From assembly GCA_047975215.1 (NCBI GenBank), contig JBKEDD010000096.1:1-64000 (forward strand): a stretch of 64,000 nucleotides of DNA, read 5' to 3'. Origin of the DNA: JAGRMG01 sp047975215 (GTDB lineage: Bacteria; Pseudomonadota; Alphaproteobacteria; Rhodobacterales; Rhodobacteraceae). Positions 1 through 8,649 of the stretch are shown here, piece by piece. Position numbers and translations under genes: made by a program. Each line of letters begins with the position of its first letter. Position 1 is the first letter of the stretch. The notes beneath the pieces were generated by a model, which was not told the DNA's origin, searched no databases, and saw nothing but the letters and a program-made list of their open reading frames with translations.

Positions 1-1026
1 ATAAAGGCGCGCCTCGATGGCATGGCCGCGCAGAACCACATCCTCTTGCGCAAGGCCCAGCGGCGCACCCTGCGCCACCGCGATCTGCATGGCCACCAGA
101 TCCAGCCCCGTCACCAGTTCCGTAACCGGGTGTTCGACCTGAAGCCGGGTGTTCATCTCGAGAAAATAGAACTCGCCCGAACCGTCCAGCAGAAACTCGA
201 CCGTACCGGCGCCGACATAGCCGATGGCGCGCGCCGCCTCGACCGCTGCCGCCCCCATCGCCTCGCGCAGTTCGGGCGATACCACGGGCGATGGCGCCTC
301 CTCGATCACTTTCTGGTGGCGGCGCTGCACCGAACAGTCGCGCTCGCCCAGATGGATGGTGTGCCCGGCCCGGTCGGCGAATACCTGCACCTCGACATGG
401 CGGGGCCGCTCGACCGCCTTTTCCAGGATCAGCCGGTCAGACCCGAAGGCCGAAAGTGCCTCGGAACGCGCCAGCCGCAACGCCGCCTCCAGATCGCCGG
501 GCGCATCCACCAGACGCATACCGCGCCCGCCGCCCCCCGCCGACGCCTTGACCATGACGGGAAAGCCGACCCGGCCGGCGGCATCGCACAAGGTCGCGTC
601 GGACTGGTCATCGCCCTCGTACCCCGGCACGCAGGGCACACCGGCGGCGATCATCCGCCGCTTGGCCTCGGCCTTGTCGCCCATCGCCTCGATGGCATCG
701 GCGGGCGGGCCGACGAATATCAGCCCGGCGGCCTCGACCGCGCGGGCAAAGCCTGCATTCTCCGACAGGAAGCCATAGCCGGGATGGATGGCATCGGCCC
801 CCGTGGCGCGCGCCGCCTCGACGATGCGATCGCCCAGCAGATAGCTTTCGCCGGCCGGGCCCGGCCCGATCTCGACCGCGTCGTCGGCGAACGCCACATG
901 GGGCGCGTCGGAATCGGCATCCGAATGCACCGCGATCACCCGCAGCCCCAGGCGGCGGGCGGTGCGCATGATGCGCAGCGCGATCTCGCCCCGGTTGGCA
1001 ACAAGCAGGCTGCGGATCGTTCTCAT
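1..1026 (-). CDS. Acyl-CoA carboxylase, biotin carboxylase subunit (partial)
   Basis: ATP-dependent carboxylation of biotin, the first half-reaction of a biotin-dependent acyl-CoA carboxylase. The visible 342 codons open with MRTIRSLLVANRGEIALRIM, the canonical biotin carboxylase N-terminus, and continue through the ATP-grasp glycine loop (KASAGGGGRGMRLV) and the catalytic stretch EMNTRLQVEHPVTE. The gene runs off the left edge, so the C-terminus and any fused BCCP domain are not visible. It lies 46 bp downstream of the carboxyltransferase gene on the same strand, so the two are probably one operon. Family assignment is firm; the acyl-CoA substrate cannot be told from this part. Confidence 0.93.
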   Translation of the reverse strand, partial: MRTIRSLLVANRGEIALRIMRTARRLGLRVIAVHSDADSDAPHVAFADDAVEIGPGPAGESYLLGDRIVEAARATGADAIHPGYGFLSENAGFARAVEAAGLIFVGPPADAIEAMGDKAEAKRRMIAAGVPCVPGYEGDDQSDATLCDAAGRVGFPVMVKASAGGGGRGMRLVDAPGDLEAALRLARSEALSAFGSDRLILEKAVERPRHVEVQVFADRAGHTIHLGERDCSVQRRHQKVIEEAPSPVVSPELREAMGAAAVEAARAIGYVGAGTVEFLLDGSGEFYFLEMNTRLQVEHPVTELVTGLDLVAMQIAVAQGAPLGLAQEDVVLRGHAIEARLY

Positions 1027-1072
1027 GGGCGGACCTCGTTTCGATATGGCGGGTAAGCGGCGGGCGGCGCGG

Positions 1073-2695
1073 TCACATCCGCGCCACGCCAAATGAATTG
1101 GGGCGCAGGTCGCGGCGGCGCGCCTCGTCGGCGGTTTCCAGCGCGAAGGCCAGTACGCGGCGGGTGTCGCGCGGGTCGATCACGCCCATGTCCAGCATCC
1201 GCCCCGATGTATAGAAGGCATCCGACTGACGGTCGAAATGCGCGGTGATGCGGTCGCGCTGCGCCGCAAGCCGCTCCTCGTCTATCGCCACGCCGCGCCG
1301 CATGGCACCGACGCGGGCGACCTGATCCATGGTCAGCGCCGCCTGTTCGCCGCCCATCACCCCGGTCACGGCATTGGGCCAGGCAAACAGGAAGTCGGGT
1401 TCATAGGCATAGCCGCACATGCCGTAATTGCCTGCCCCAAAGCTCGCCCCGATATAAAGCGCGATCTTGGGCACCGAAACGTTGCTGACCGCCTGGATCA
1501 TCTTGGAGCCGTGCTTGATCATGCCGGCGTGCTCGTATTCCTTGCCAACCATGTAGCCGGTGGTGTTGGACAGAAAGATCAGCGGCGTGCCCGACTGGTC
1601 GCAAAGCTGGATGAAATGCGCCGCCTTGGCGGCGCCGTCGGGGTCGATCGGGCCGTTGTTGCCGATGATGGCGCAGTCGCGCCCGTGGATGCGCGCCTGC
1701 AGGCACACGGTCGAGACGCCATAGCGCGGCTTGAAATCGGCGAAATCCGACCCGTCCGCCAGCCGCGCCACCAGTTCGCGCACCTCGTAGGGCTTGCGAT
1801 AGCTCACCGGCACGATTCCGGCAATCTCGTCGGGCGCATGGCGCGGTTCGTCAAATCCTTCGGCCGCGGGGCGCGAAACGGCCCGGTTCCAGCCCAGGCG
1901 CGTCATCAGATCGCGGGCGATCTCGATGCCGTGGGCGTCGTCCTCGGCCAGGTATTCGACCAGCCCGGTGGTCGAGGCATGCATCTCCGCGCCGCCCAGT
2001 TCGGCATCGCTCGATTTCTCGCCCGTGGCCGCCTGCACCAGCGCCGCACCGGCCAGCGCCGCCATGCCGTTCTTCTTCACCCCGATCACATAGTCGGACA
2101 TGCCCGGCTGATAGGCACCCCCCGCCGTCGATGGCCCGTGCAATACGGTAATGACGGGAATGCCCGCCGCCGACAGCCGCGCCAGCCCGTAGAACATGCC
2201 GCCGCCATGGGCCCAAAGCTCGACAGCGTAGTCCATCAGGTTGGCACCCGCGCTTTCGACCAGATGGATGAACGGCAGTTTCTGGCGCCTCGCGATCTTC
2301 AGGCATCCCAGCGCCTTTTCCACCGATTTGGTGGTCACGGCACCGGCGCTGATGCCGCTGTCATCGACAAAGACCAGCGCCCGCACACCGCCGACGAACC
2401 CGATACCGGTAATCATCGACGCGCCGGGTACCGAGGTTTCGGGGTCGGGATCGTCCACCAGGTATCCGGCGAGGTTGTACAGTTCAAGCCACGGCATCCC
2501 CGGATCCAGCAGCCGCGCCAGCCGGTCGCGCGGGGTTAGCTGGCCGCGCGCCTCGAACCGGTCGCGCCGCCGTTCCGAACGCGCGCTCGCCCGCGCCTCG
2601 ATATCGCGCAGCCGGTCGACCAGCGCCAGCATCTGCGTGCGGTTCTGCGCAAAGTCAGGCGATGCGGGCGACAGACGAGAGGCATAGACGGTCAT
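1073..2695 (-). CDS. Acyl-CoA carboxylase, carboxyltransferase (beta) subunit
   Basis: A 540-residue crotonase-fold carboxyltransferase that would move CO2 from carboxybiotin to an acyl-CoA. Visible hallmarks are the N-terminal half GGxxG region, the oxyanion-hole stretch STAGGAYQPGMSDYV (about residues 190-205), and the C-terminal half TTGYMVGKEYEHAG, IGASFGAGNYGMCG and VMGGEQAA. These resemble methylcrotonyl-/geranyl-CoA carboxylase beta subunits more than propionyl-CoA ones, but the context does not settle the substrate. It is transcribed away from a TetR regulator with a palindromic operator between them, which suggests substrate-induced derepression. Start ATG at 2695. Confidence 0.9.
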   Translation of the reverse strand: MTVYASRLSPASPDFAQNRTQMLALVDRLRDIEARASARSERRRDRFEARGQLTPRDRLARLLDPGMPWLELYNLAGYLVDDPDPETSVPGASMITGIGFVGGVRALVFVDDSGISAGAVTTKSVEKALGCLKIARRQKLPFIHLVESAGANLMDYAVELWAHGGGMFYGLARLSAAGIPVITVLHGPSTAGGAYQPGMSDYVIGVKKNGMAALAGAALVQAATGEKSSDAELGGAEMHASTTGLVEYLAEDDAHGIEIARDLMTRLGWNRAVSRPAAEGFDEPRHAPDEIAGIVPVSYRKPYEVRELVARLADGSDFADFKPRYGVSTVCLQARIHGRDCAIIGNNGPIDPDGAAKAAHFIQLCDQSGTPLIFLSNTTGYMVGKEYEHAGMIKHGSKMIQAVSNVSVPKIALYIGASFGAGNYGMCGYAYEPDFLFAWPNAVTGVMGGEQAALTMDQVARVGAMRRGVAIDEERLAAQRDRITAHFDRQSDAFYTSGRMLDMGVIDPRDTRRVLAFALETADEARRRDLRPNSFGVARM

Positions 2696-2777
2696 TTCAA
2701 CTCCCCGGTGGTTGTTGCCATCTTATCGGCGGCCGTTTCCGCGGTCGGGCGAGGCGCGGTCGCGAATCTCTTGAAAC

Positions 2778-2795
2778 AAACCGACTGGTCTGTTT
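2778..2795. promoter_or_regulatory. Candidate TetR operator
   Basis: AAACCGACTGGTCTGTTT is an imperfect inverted repeat built on the ACCGACTGGTC(G/T)GT-like core common to TetR/FadR-type repressors. It sits in the 148-bp gap between the divergent carboxylase and tetR genes, 49 bp before the regulator start, so it could control both directions. Inferred from symmetry and position. Confidence 0.55.
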
Positions 2796-2843
2796 ATTAT
2801 CAGTGGCGCGTCTGTCGCGCAACAGCATTCGCCGAGTTATCGC

Positions 2844-3500
2844 ATGAACGGTCTGCCATCCTCCGACCCCGCCCCGAACCGGCAGGAACAGCGCAGCGCG
2901 CAGACCCGCCGCCGCATCTGCGCCGCCGCTATCGCCTGCCTTGACGAACACGGCTATTCCGAAACCAGCATCCAGCGCGTACAGGAACGCGCCGGTGTCT
3001 CGCGCGGGGCGCTGATGCACCAGTTCGCCACCAAGGAAGACATGATCGTCGAAACCCTGACGCGCGTGCTGGCCGCCACCCGTCACGGACAGGGCCTTGC
3101 CGGGGCGGAACGCGGCGCGGATGCCCCGGCGGCGCCCATCGAACGGGATCTTCTGTCGCTCTGGTCGCATCTGGTGGACCGGCCCGAAGGCCGCGCCATG
3201 GTCGAAATCCTGGTCGCCGGTCGCACCGACGCAAGGCTTCGGGCCAAGATCGAGCCGCTGCTACGGACCTACGAGGCCGAGATCGGCCAGGACGTGCTTG
3301 AGATCTACGAGGCAACCGGGGGCGACGACGAGGACGTGATCCGCATCTGGACGATCTGCCGGATCTTCATGCGCAGCCTGCATTTGCAGGAACGCTTCAA
3401 CCCCGACCCCGAAGCCGCTCGCGCCATGGTGCGCCGCTTTGCCGAACTGGTCGCGCCGCATCTGCGCCGGCGCGATCCCGGCCCGCCGGACGGGGGCTGA
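2844..3500 (+). CDS. TetR/AcrR family transcriptional regulator
   Basis: A 218-residue protein with an N-terminal TetR helix-turn-helix (residues about 20-65; TRRRICAAAIACLDEHGYSE then GVSRGALMHQFATKEDM) and a helical ligand-binding C-terminal domain without recognised signature. It is divergent from the acyl-CoA carboxylase operon, and the intergenic palindrome at 2778-2795 is a likely binding site. By analogy with similar arrangements it probably represses the carboxylase genes and responds to an acyl-CoA or organic acid; that ligand is a guess. Confidence 0.88.
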   Translation: MNGLPSSDPAPNRQEQRSAQTRRRICAAAIACLDEHGYSETSIQRVQERAGVSRGALMHQFATKEDMIVETLTRVLAATRHGQGLAGAERGADAPAAPIERDLLSLWSHLVDRPEGRAMVEILVAGRTDARLRAKIEPLLRTYEAEIGQDVLEIYEATGGDDEDVIRIWTICRIFMRSLHLQERFNPDPEAARAMVRRFAELVAPHLRRRDPGPPDGG

Positions 3501-3519
3501 CCCCCGCCCGCTCGGTCCC

Positions 3520-3540
3520 GGGGCCGCGCGTGCGCGCCCC
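3520..3540. terminator. GC-rich hairpin between convergent tetR and ilvD
   Basis: GGGGC-c-GCGC-gt-GCGC-GCCCC forms a stem with one bulged base in the 51-bp gap between the 3' ends of tetR and ilvD. There is no T tract, so it would be a weak or bidirectional terminator at best. Confidence 0.35.
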
Positions 3541-3551
3541 GAAGGATGCGC

Positions 3552-5393
3552 TCAGCGGTCTTGCGGCAGCACCCGCACCCCGCCCCTTGCGGCCGAAGAG
3601 GCCAGCAGCGCATAGGCGCGCAGCGCCGTGCTGACCGCGCGCTTGCGCGGCTCTGCCGGGGCCCAGGGCAACGGCCCCTTGGCGGTGCGCCGCGCCAGCA
3701 ATACCGCATCATCCACCGCCAGGTTTATGTAGCGCCCCGGAATGTCGATCTCGATGGTGTCGCCGGTCTCCACCAGCCCGATCAGCCCGCCCTCGGCGGC
3801 TTCGGGCGATACATGCCCGATCGACAGGCCCGAGGAACCCCCCGAAAACCGCCCGTCGGTCAGCAGCGCGCAGGATTTTCCCAGCCCCTTGGATTTCAGA
3901 TAGCTGGTCGGGTACAGCATTTCCTGCATACCCGGCCCGCCCTGAGGCCCCTCGTGGCGGATCACGACGACCTCGCCGGCGCGCACCTGCCCGGTAAGAA
4001 TGCCGTTCACGGCATCGTCCTGGCTTTCGTACACCCGCGCGGTGCCGGTAAATTTCAGGATCGACTCGTCAACCCCCGCGGTCTTCACGATACAGCCGTG
4101 TTCGGCGATGTTGCCCGACAGAACCGCCAGCCCGCCATCCTGCGAGAACGGATTGTCCGCCGCCCTTATCACCCCGCCCTTGCGGTCGCGGTCCAGATCC
4201 TTGTAGCGCCGCTCCTGGCTGAAGGCCTGCGTCGTGCGCACACCACCCGGCGCGGCGCGGTAAAAGCTCTCGACCTCGGGGTCGTTGGTCTGCATCACGT
4301 CCCATTTCGCGATCGCCTGCGCCATGGTGTCGGAATGCACGGTGCGGGCATCGCCATGGATCAGCCCGCCGCGATACATCTCGCCCAGAATGGCCATGAT
4401 ACCGCCGGCGCGGTGAATGTCCTCCATGTGCACATCCGCCACCGAAGGCGCCACCTTGCACAGCACCGGCACCTTGCGGCTCAGCCGGTCTATGTCGTCC
4501 ATGGTGAAATTCACCCCGCCCTCATGGGCAATGGCCAGCAGGTGCAGCACCGTGTTGGTCGAACCGCCCATGGCGATATCCAGGCTCATGGCGTTCTCGA
4601 ACGCGTCGAAATCCGCCACCTCGCGCGGCAGGAACCCGGCCTCGCCGCCCTCGTAGTGGCGCTTGGTGATCTCGACGATGCGCCGCCCCGCCTCGAGAAA
4701 CAGCGCCTTGCGGTCGGCATGGGTCGCCAGCACCGAACCGTTGCCGGGCAGCGCCAGCCCCAGTGCCTCGGCCAGGCAGTTCATGGAATTGGCGGTGAAC
4801 ATGCCCGAACACGACCCGCAGGTCGGGCAGGCATTGGCCTCGAATTCGTCGACCTCCGCGTCGGTATAGTGTTCGTCGGCCGCCGCCACCATCGCGTCGA
4901 TGAGATCGACAGCGCGTTCCAGTTCGCCCTCTGTGACCTTGCCGGCCTCCATCGGCCCGCCCGAAACGAAGATCGTGGGCACGTTCAGACGCATCGCCGC
5001 CATCAGCATCCCCGGCGTGATCTTGTCGCAGTTCGAGATGCAGACCATCGCATCGGCGCAATGGGCGTTCACCATGTATTCGACCGAATCGGCGATCAGC
5101 TCGCGCGAGGGCAGCGAATACAGCATCCCGTCATGGCCCATGGCGATGCCGTCATCCACCGCGATGGTGTTGAACTCCTTGGCCACGCCGCCCGCCGCCT
5201 CGATCTCGCGGGCGACCATCTGGCCCAGATCCTTGAGGTGAACGTGGCCCGGCACGAACTGGGTGAAGGAATTGACCACCGCGATGATCGGCTTGCCGAA
5301 ATCGCCGTCGCCCATGCCGGTGGCGCGCCACAGCGCGCGGGCTCCGGCCATGTTGCGGCCATGGGTCGAACGTCTTGAACGGTATTGCGGCAT
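3552..5393 (-). CDS. ilvD: Dihydroxy-acid dehydratase
   Basis: Dehydrates 2,3-dihydroxyisovalerate and 2,3-dihydroxy-3-methylvalerate, the penultimate step of valine/isoleucine synthesis, in the cytosol. The 613-residue product matches the usual length (E. coli 616). Fe-S ligand motifs are visible: NCDKITPGM (Cys122), then CPTCGSCSGMFTANSMN, and the C-terminal GRFSGGSSGLSIGHVSPEAA. Start MPQYRSRRST at 5393 was chosen because it matches the family N-terminus. The frame stays open a further 270 bases upstream, but that stretch overlaps vapC antisense and does not look like IlvD. Stands alone, convergent with tetR. Confidence 0.97.
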   Translation of the reverse strand: MPQYRSRRSTHGRNMAGARALWRATGMGDGDFGKPIIAVVNSFTQFVPGHVHLKDLGQMVAREIEAAGGVAKEFNTIAVDDGIAMGHDGMLYSLPSRELIADSVEYMVNAHCADAMVCISNCDKITPGMLMAAMRLNVPTIFVSGGPMEAGKVTEGELERAVDLIDAMVAAADEHYTDAEVDEFEANACPTCGSCSGMFTANSMNCLAEALGLALPGNGSVLATHADRKALFLEAGRRIVEITKRHYEGGEAGFLPREVADFDAFENAMSLDIAMGGSTNTVLHLLAIAHEGGVNFTMDDIDRLSRKVPVLCKVAPSVADVHMEDIHRAGGIMAILGEMYRGGLIHGDARTVHSDTMAQAIAKWDVMQTNDPEVESFYRAAPGGVRTTQAFSQERRYKDLDRDRKGGVIRAADNPFSQDGGLAVLSGNIAEHGCIVKTAGVDESILKFTGTARVYESQDDAVNGILTGQVRAGEVVVIRHEGPQGGPGMQEMLYPTSYLKSKGLGKSCALLTDGRFSGGSSGLSIGHVSPEAAEGGLIGLVETGDTIEIDIPGRYINLAVDDAVLLARRTAKGPLPWAPAEPRKRAVSTALRAYALLASSAARGGVRVLPQDR

Positions 5394-5461
5394 CTGTCTG
5401 GCTCCGTTGGCGTGGGCTGCCTGCGGTTTCCCCTTTCGGGCGGCGGATTTCAAGCGAAAGC

Positions 5462-5863
5462 TTACGCCGGGCGAAACGGATCGACGATGCGCAACCGCTC
5501 CTCGACGCGCATCCCGTGCTGCATGTCCTCTGAATAGAGCGTTTCGCAGCCGCCATGCAGCGCCGCGGCGACGATCATCGCGTCGTAGACGGAAAAGCCG
5601 TAGCGCGCACCAAGGGCAAGCCCGGTTTCGTGCAACTCCGGCGTCAGGTCGACGACCCGGCACAGGCTGCGGATACCGGTCAGGAAATCGCCGGTCTCCT
5701 GCCAGCTCATCCCCGCCTTTCGCCGGCAGTTGACCAGCGTTTCGTTCAGCACCTGCACACTGATCGCGCCGCCGGTGGCCAGCAACGTTTCGGCGGTGTC
5801 CGCCTTGCGGCCATCGTCGAGCAGGTAGAGAATGACGTTGGTGTCGAAAAAATCACCGCGCAT
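5462..5863 (-). CDS. vapC: PIN-domain ribonuclease toxin, VapC family
   Basis: A 133-residue PIN-domain protein: the acidic N-terminal MRGDFFDTNVILYLLDDG (Asp7), a mid-protein Glu in LNETLVNC, and the C-terminal VYDAMIVAAA Asp give the expected metal-binding acidic set. VapC toxins cleave tRNA or rRNA when free of antitoxin. Start MRGDFFDTN at 5863 fits the family; it overlaps the end of the upstream antitoxin gene by 11 bp, which implies translational coupling. Target RNA cannot be predicted. Confidence 0.88.
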   Translation of the reverse strand: MRGDFFDTNVILYLLDDGRKADTAETLLATGGAISVQVLNETLVNCRRKAGMSWQETGDFLTGIRSLCRVVDLTPELHETGLALGARYGFSVYDAMIVAAALHGGCETLYSEDMQHGMRVEERLRIVDPFRPA

Positions 5864-6080
5864 GCGCTGAATCGCGACCCAGCCGGTCGGCGGCGGGCAG
5901 ACGGTTGCGGTACTGTCGCAGCCGGGCCAGCACCTCGTCGGGGCGGGGGTGGCGCGCCACGGCCAGACCGTCGGCATCGGCGCGCATTTCGATACTGTCG
6001 CCTTCTTTCAGGCCCAGTTCGCGCACCAGTTCCGCCGGCAGGCGCACAGCCAGCGAGTTTCCCCATTTCGCGATCTGCAT
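5853..6080 (-). CDS. vapB: AbrB/MazE-type antitoxin, VapB
   Basis: A 75-residue protein beginning MQIAKWGNSLAVRLPAELV, the swapped-hairpin AbrB DNA-binding fold typical of VapB/MazE antitoxins, with a C-terminal tail (HPRPDEVLARLRQYRNRL) suited to wrapping VapC. Start at 6080 is preceded by GGAGGCTGCC; a longer frame upstream would run through the operator. It should neutralise VapC and, with it, repress its own promoter through the palindrome at 6098-6129. Confidence 0.87.
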   Translation of the reverse strand: MQIAKWGNSLAVRLPAELVRELGLKEGDSIEMRADADGLAVARHPRPDEVLARLRQYRNRLPAADRLGRDSAHAR

Positions 6081-6097
6081 GGCAGCCTCCGGCCCGG

Positions 6098-6129
6098 TCA
6101 GGATATACAAGTGCAAATGTATATCCTGA
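6098..6129. promoter_or_regulatory. vapBC autoregulatory operator candidate
   Basis: Perfect 12-bp arms TCAGGATATACA and TGTATATCCTGA separated by 8 bp, ending 18 bp upstream of the vapB start. Position and symmetry fit a VapBC complex operator overlapping the promoter. Confidence 0.7.
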
Positions 6130-6210
6130 ACCCCCCGCTTTCAATACTCGCGCGGCATGGCCGGGTCCGTGAACACAAGACGGAGCCGACAGGGGTTCGC
6201 GGCCCGCGAC

Positions 6211-6287
6211 TCGGGGGCGCGGCCCGGATCGCGAGCGATCCGGGCACAAGTGACAGATGTTGCGAACCCTGGCTTCGGGCGGCTATC
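6211..6287. repeat. Intergenic repeat, copy 1
   Basis: Contains the perfect palindrome CCCGGATCGC-ga-GCGATCCGGG followed by GTTGCG, CTGG, TTCGGG and CTAT blocks. The same blocks in the same order occur at 19934-20006. Copy 1 ends over the icd stop codon, copy 2 a little beyond the puuD stop; both lie downstream of leftward genes, so the folded RNA could act as a 3' hairpin. Confidence 0.6.
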
Positions 6288-8490
6288 CGATGATCGCGTT
6301 CAGCGTCTTGCTGGGGCGCATCGCGGCTTCGGTCTTGGCCGGGTCGGTGTTGTAGTACCCGCCCAGATCAACCGGCTTGCCCTGCGCCGCGGCCAGTTCG
6401 GCCAGGATCGCGGCCTCGCCCTCGGCCAGCGCCGTGGCGATGGGCGCGAAATGCGCCGCCAGCGCGGCATCACCGCCCTGCGCGGCCAGCGCCTCGGCCC
6501 AGTAGCGCGCAAACCAGTAATGGCTGTCGCGGTTGTCGGGCTGGCCCACCTTGCGCCCCGGCGAACGGTTGCATTCCAGCACCTTCGTCGTCGCTTCCTC
6601 GACCGCGCGGCCCAGCACCGCCGCCTTGTCGTTGCCGGTGGCCTCGGCCAGGAAATCGAAGGATTCCCCCAGCGCGCAGAATTCGCCCAGGCTGTCCCAG
6701 CGCAGATGCCCTTCGGCGACCATCTGCTGCACATGCTTGGGCGCCGACCCACCTGCCCCGGTCTCGAACAGGCCGCCACCCTGCATAAGCTTGACGATCG
6801 ACAGCATCTTGGCGCTGGTGCCCAGTTCCAGGATCGGGAACAGATCGGTCAGATAGTCGCGCAGCACGTTGCCCGTGACGGCGATTGAATCCTCGCCCTT
6901 GCGGATGGTTTCCAGCGTCAGCCGCGTCGCCTCGCGCGGGGCCATGATCGCGAAACGGTCGGCCACGCCCTGCGCGGCGAGGATCGCGCTAACATAGGCG
7001 ATCAGTTCGCGGTCGTGGGCGCGGTTCTCGTCAAGCCAGAAGATCGCCTGCGCGCCGGTGGCCTTCTGGCGGTCGATGGCCAGCTTTACCCAATCCTCGA
7101 TCGGCGCCTGTTTCGCGGTCGAGGACCGCCAGATATCGCCCTTCCTGACCGCGTGTTCGTGCAGCACCTCGCCATTGGCCAGAACATAGCGCACGGTGCC
7201 ATCCTCGGGAACCTCGAAGGTGGTCGGGTGGCTGCCGTATTCCTCGGCCTTCTGCGCCATCAGCCCGACATTCTGTACCGCGCCCGCGGTCGCCGGGTCC
7301 AGCGCGCCGGTTTCCTTGAAATAGCGGACGGTCTCGTCATAGACCGGGGCATAGGAATTATCGGGGATCACGCACTTGGTATCGGCCTCCTTGCCGTCCG
7401 GCCCCCAGCCCTTGCCGCCGGCCCGGATCAGCGCGGGCATGGACGCGTCGATGATCACATCCGAGGGCACATGCAGGTTGGTGATGCCACGGTCGGAATT
7501 GACCATGTACATCGGCGGACGCGCCGCCAGCGCCGCCTTTAGGCCGGCCTGCAACGCCGGCTTGTCGGCGATGCGCGCCTCAAGATCGCCGATGCCCGAA
7601 TTCGGGTTCCAGCCAAGCGCCTTAAGTTCGTCGCCATGGCTGGCGATGAAATCCTCTAGGTAGACCGACACGAAATGGCCGAAGATGATCGGGTCGGACA
7701 CCTTCATCATCGTCGCCTTGAGATGCACCGAAAACAGCACCCCCGGTTCGGTCGCGGCGATCTGCGCGCGGATGAAATCGCGCAGCGCGGCCGCGTTCAT
7801 GAAAGTGGCGTCGACCACGGTGCCGGCGGCCAGGTCGATGCCGTCCTTTAGCACGGTTTGCCCGCCGGCGCCCTCCAGCACGATGCTGGCCTTGCCGGCC
7901 TGCGCCGCCGTCAGGGTCGCGGATTTCTCGTTGGAATAGAAATCGTCGCCCGGCATGGCGGCGACATGGGTGCGGCTGTCGGCTTTCCATTCGCCCATCG
8001 AATGCGGGTTGTTGCGGGCGAAAGTCTTGACCGCCCTGGCGGCGCGGCGGTCGGAATTGCCCTCGCGCAGCACCGGGTTCACCGCCGACCCCTTGATCGC
8101 GTCATAGCGGGCGCGAATGTCGCGTTCCGCGTCGCTTTGCGGGTCTTCGGGATAGTCGGGAATCGCATAGCCCTGCGCCTGCAACTCGGCGATGGCGGCG
8201 TTCAGCTGCGGGCCCGAAGCCGAGATGTTGGGCAGCTTGATGACGTTTGCCTGCGGCGTCTTTACCAGATCGCCCAGCATCGCCAGATCGTCGCCGGCCT
8301 TCTGGCCGTCCTTCAGGAAATCGGGGAACGCCGCCAGAATGCGGCCCGCGACCGAAATATCCCTGACACCGACATCGACCCCGGCGGCGGCGGCAAAGCT
8401 GCGGATGATCGGCAACAGCGAAACGCTGGCCAGCTGCGGCGCTTCGTCTACCTTGGTATACACAATGTCGGGGGTCTGGGTGTCGGCCAT
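6283..8490 (-). CDS. icd: Isocitrate dehydrogenase, monomeric NADP type
   Basis: Oxidative decarboxylation of isocitrate to 2-oxoglutarate with NADP in the TCA cycle. The 735-residue length and sequence (MADTQTPDIVYTKVDEAP at the start, SHPTTFEVPEDGTVRYV, FWLDENRAHDRELIAYV, SAPKHVQQMVAEGHLRWDSLGEF near the end) are those of the monomeric IDH-II family, unrelated in length to the 415-residue dimeric enzyme. Single gene, own promoter in 8491-8649. It supplies 2-oxoglutarate, which is also the substrate of KorAB further right. Confidence 0.97.
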   Translation of the reverse strand: MADTQTPDIVYTKVDEAPQLASVSLLPIIRSFAAAAGVDVGVRDISVAGRILAAFPDFLKDGQKAGDDLAMLGDLVKTPQANVIKLPNISASGPQLNAAIAELQAQGYAIPDYPEDPQSDAERDIRARYDAIKGSAVNPVLREGNSDRRAARAVKTFARNNPHSMGEWKADSRTHVAAMPGDDFYSNEKSATLTAAQAGKASIVLEGAGGQTVLKDGIDLAAGTVVDATFMNAAALRDFIRAQIAATEPGVLFSVHLKATMMKVSDPIIFGHFVSVYLEDFIASHGDELKALGWNPNSGIGDLEARIADKPALQAGLKAALAARPPMYMVNSDRGITNLHVPSDVIIDASMPALIRAGGKGWGPDGKEADTKCVIPDNSYAPVYDETVRYFKETGALDPATAGAVQNVGLMAQKAEEYGSHPTTFEVPEDGTVRYVLANGEVLHEHAVRKGDIWRSSTAKQAPIEDWVKLAIDRQKATGAQAIFWLDENRAHDRELIAYVSAILAAQGVADRFAIMAPREATRLTLETIRKGEDSIAVTGNVLRDYLTDLFPILELGTSAKMLSIVKLMQGGGLFETGAGGSAPKHVQQMVAEGHLRWDSLGEFCALGESFDFLAEATGNDKAAVLGRAVEEATTKVLECNRSPGRKVGQPDNRDSHYWFARYWAEALAAQGGDAALAAHFAPIATALAEGEAAILAELAAAQGKPVDLGGYYNTDPAKTEAAMRPSKTLNAIIG

Positions 8491-8649
8491 GTTTTCTCAA
8501 CCTTTCAGCGATCCGGGAGGCGTTGGGTTCAAAGGCGCGGCGGGCCGGATGCGGCCGGCGCCGGTTCCCGCGCCGAATAGGCCATGACGCGCCAAAGATC
8601 AATTCGCCAGATACTCGGCGCCAGGGACATGATGCCACGTCGGCGCCTC

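Noticed and set aside
22..1056. Long rightward open frame of 344 codons opposite the left edge
   Set aside because: Composition is Arg/His/Gln-rich with no domain pattern; the opposite strand encodes an unmistakable biotin carboxylase.
5394..5663. N-terminal extension of ilvD by 90 codons
   Set aside because: The extension overlaps vapC antisense, lacks IlvD similarity, and the MPQYRSR start at 5393 gives the family length.
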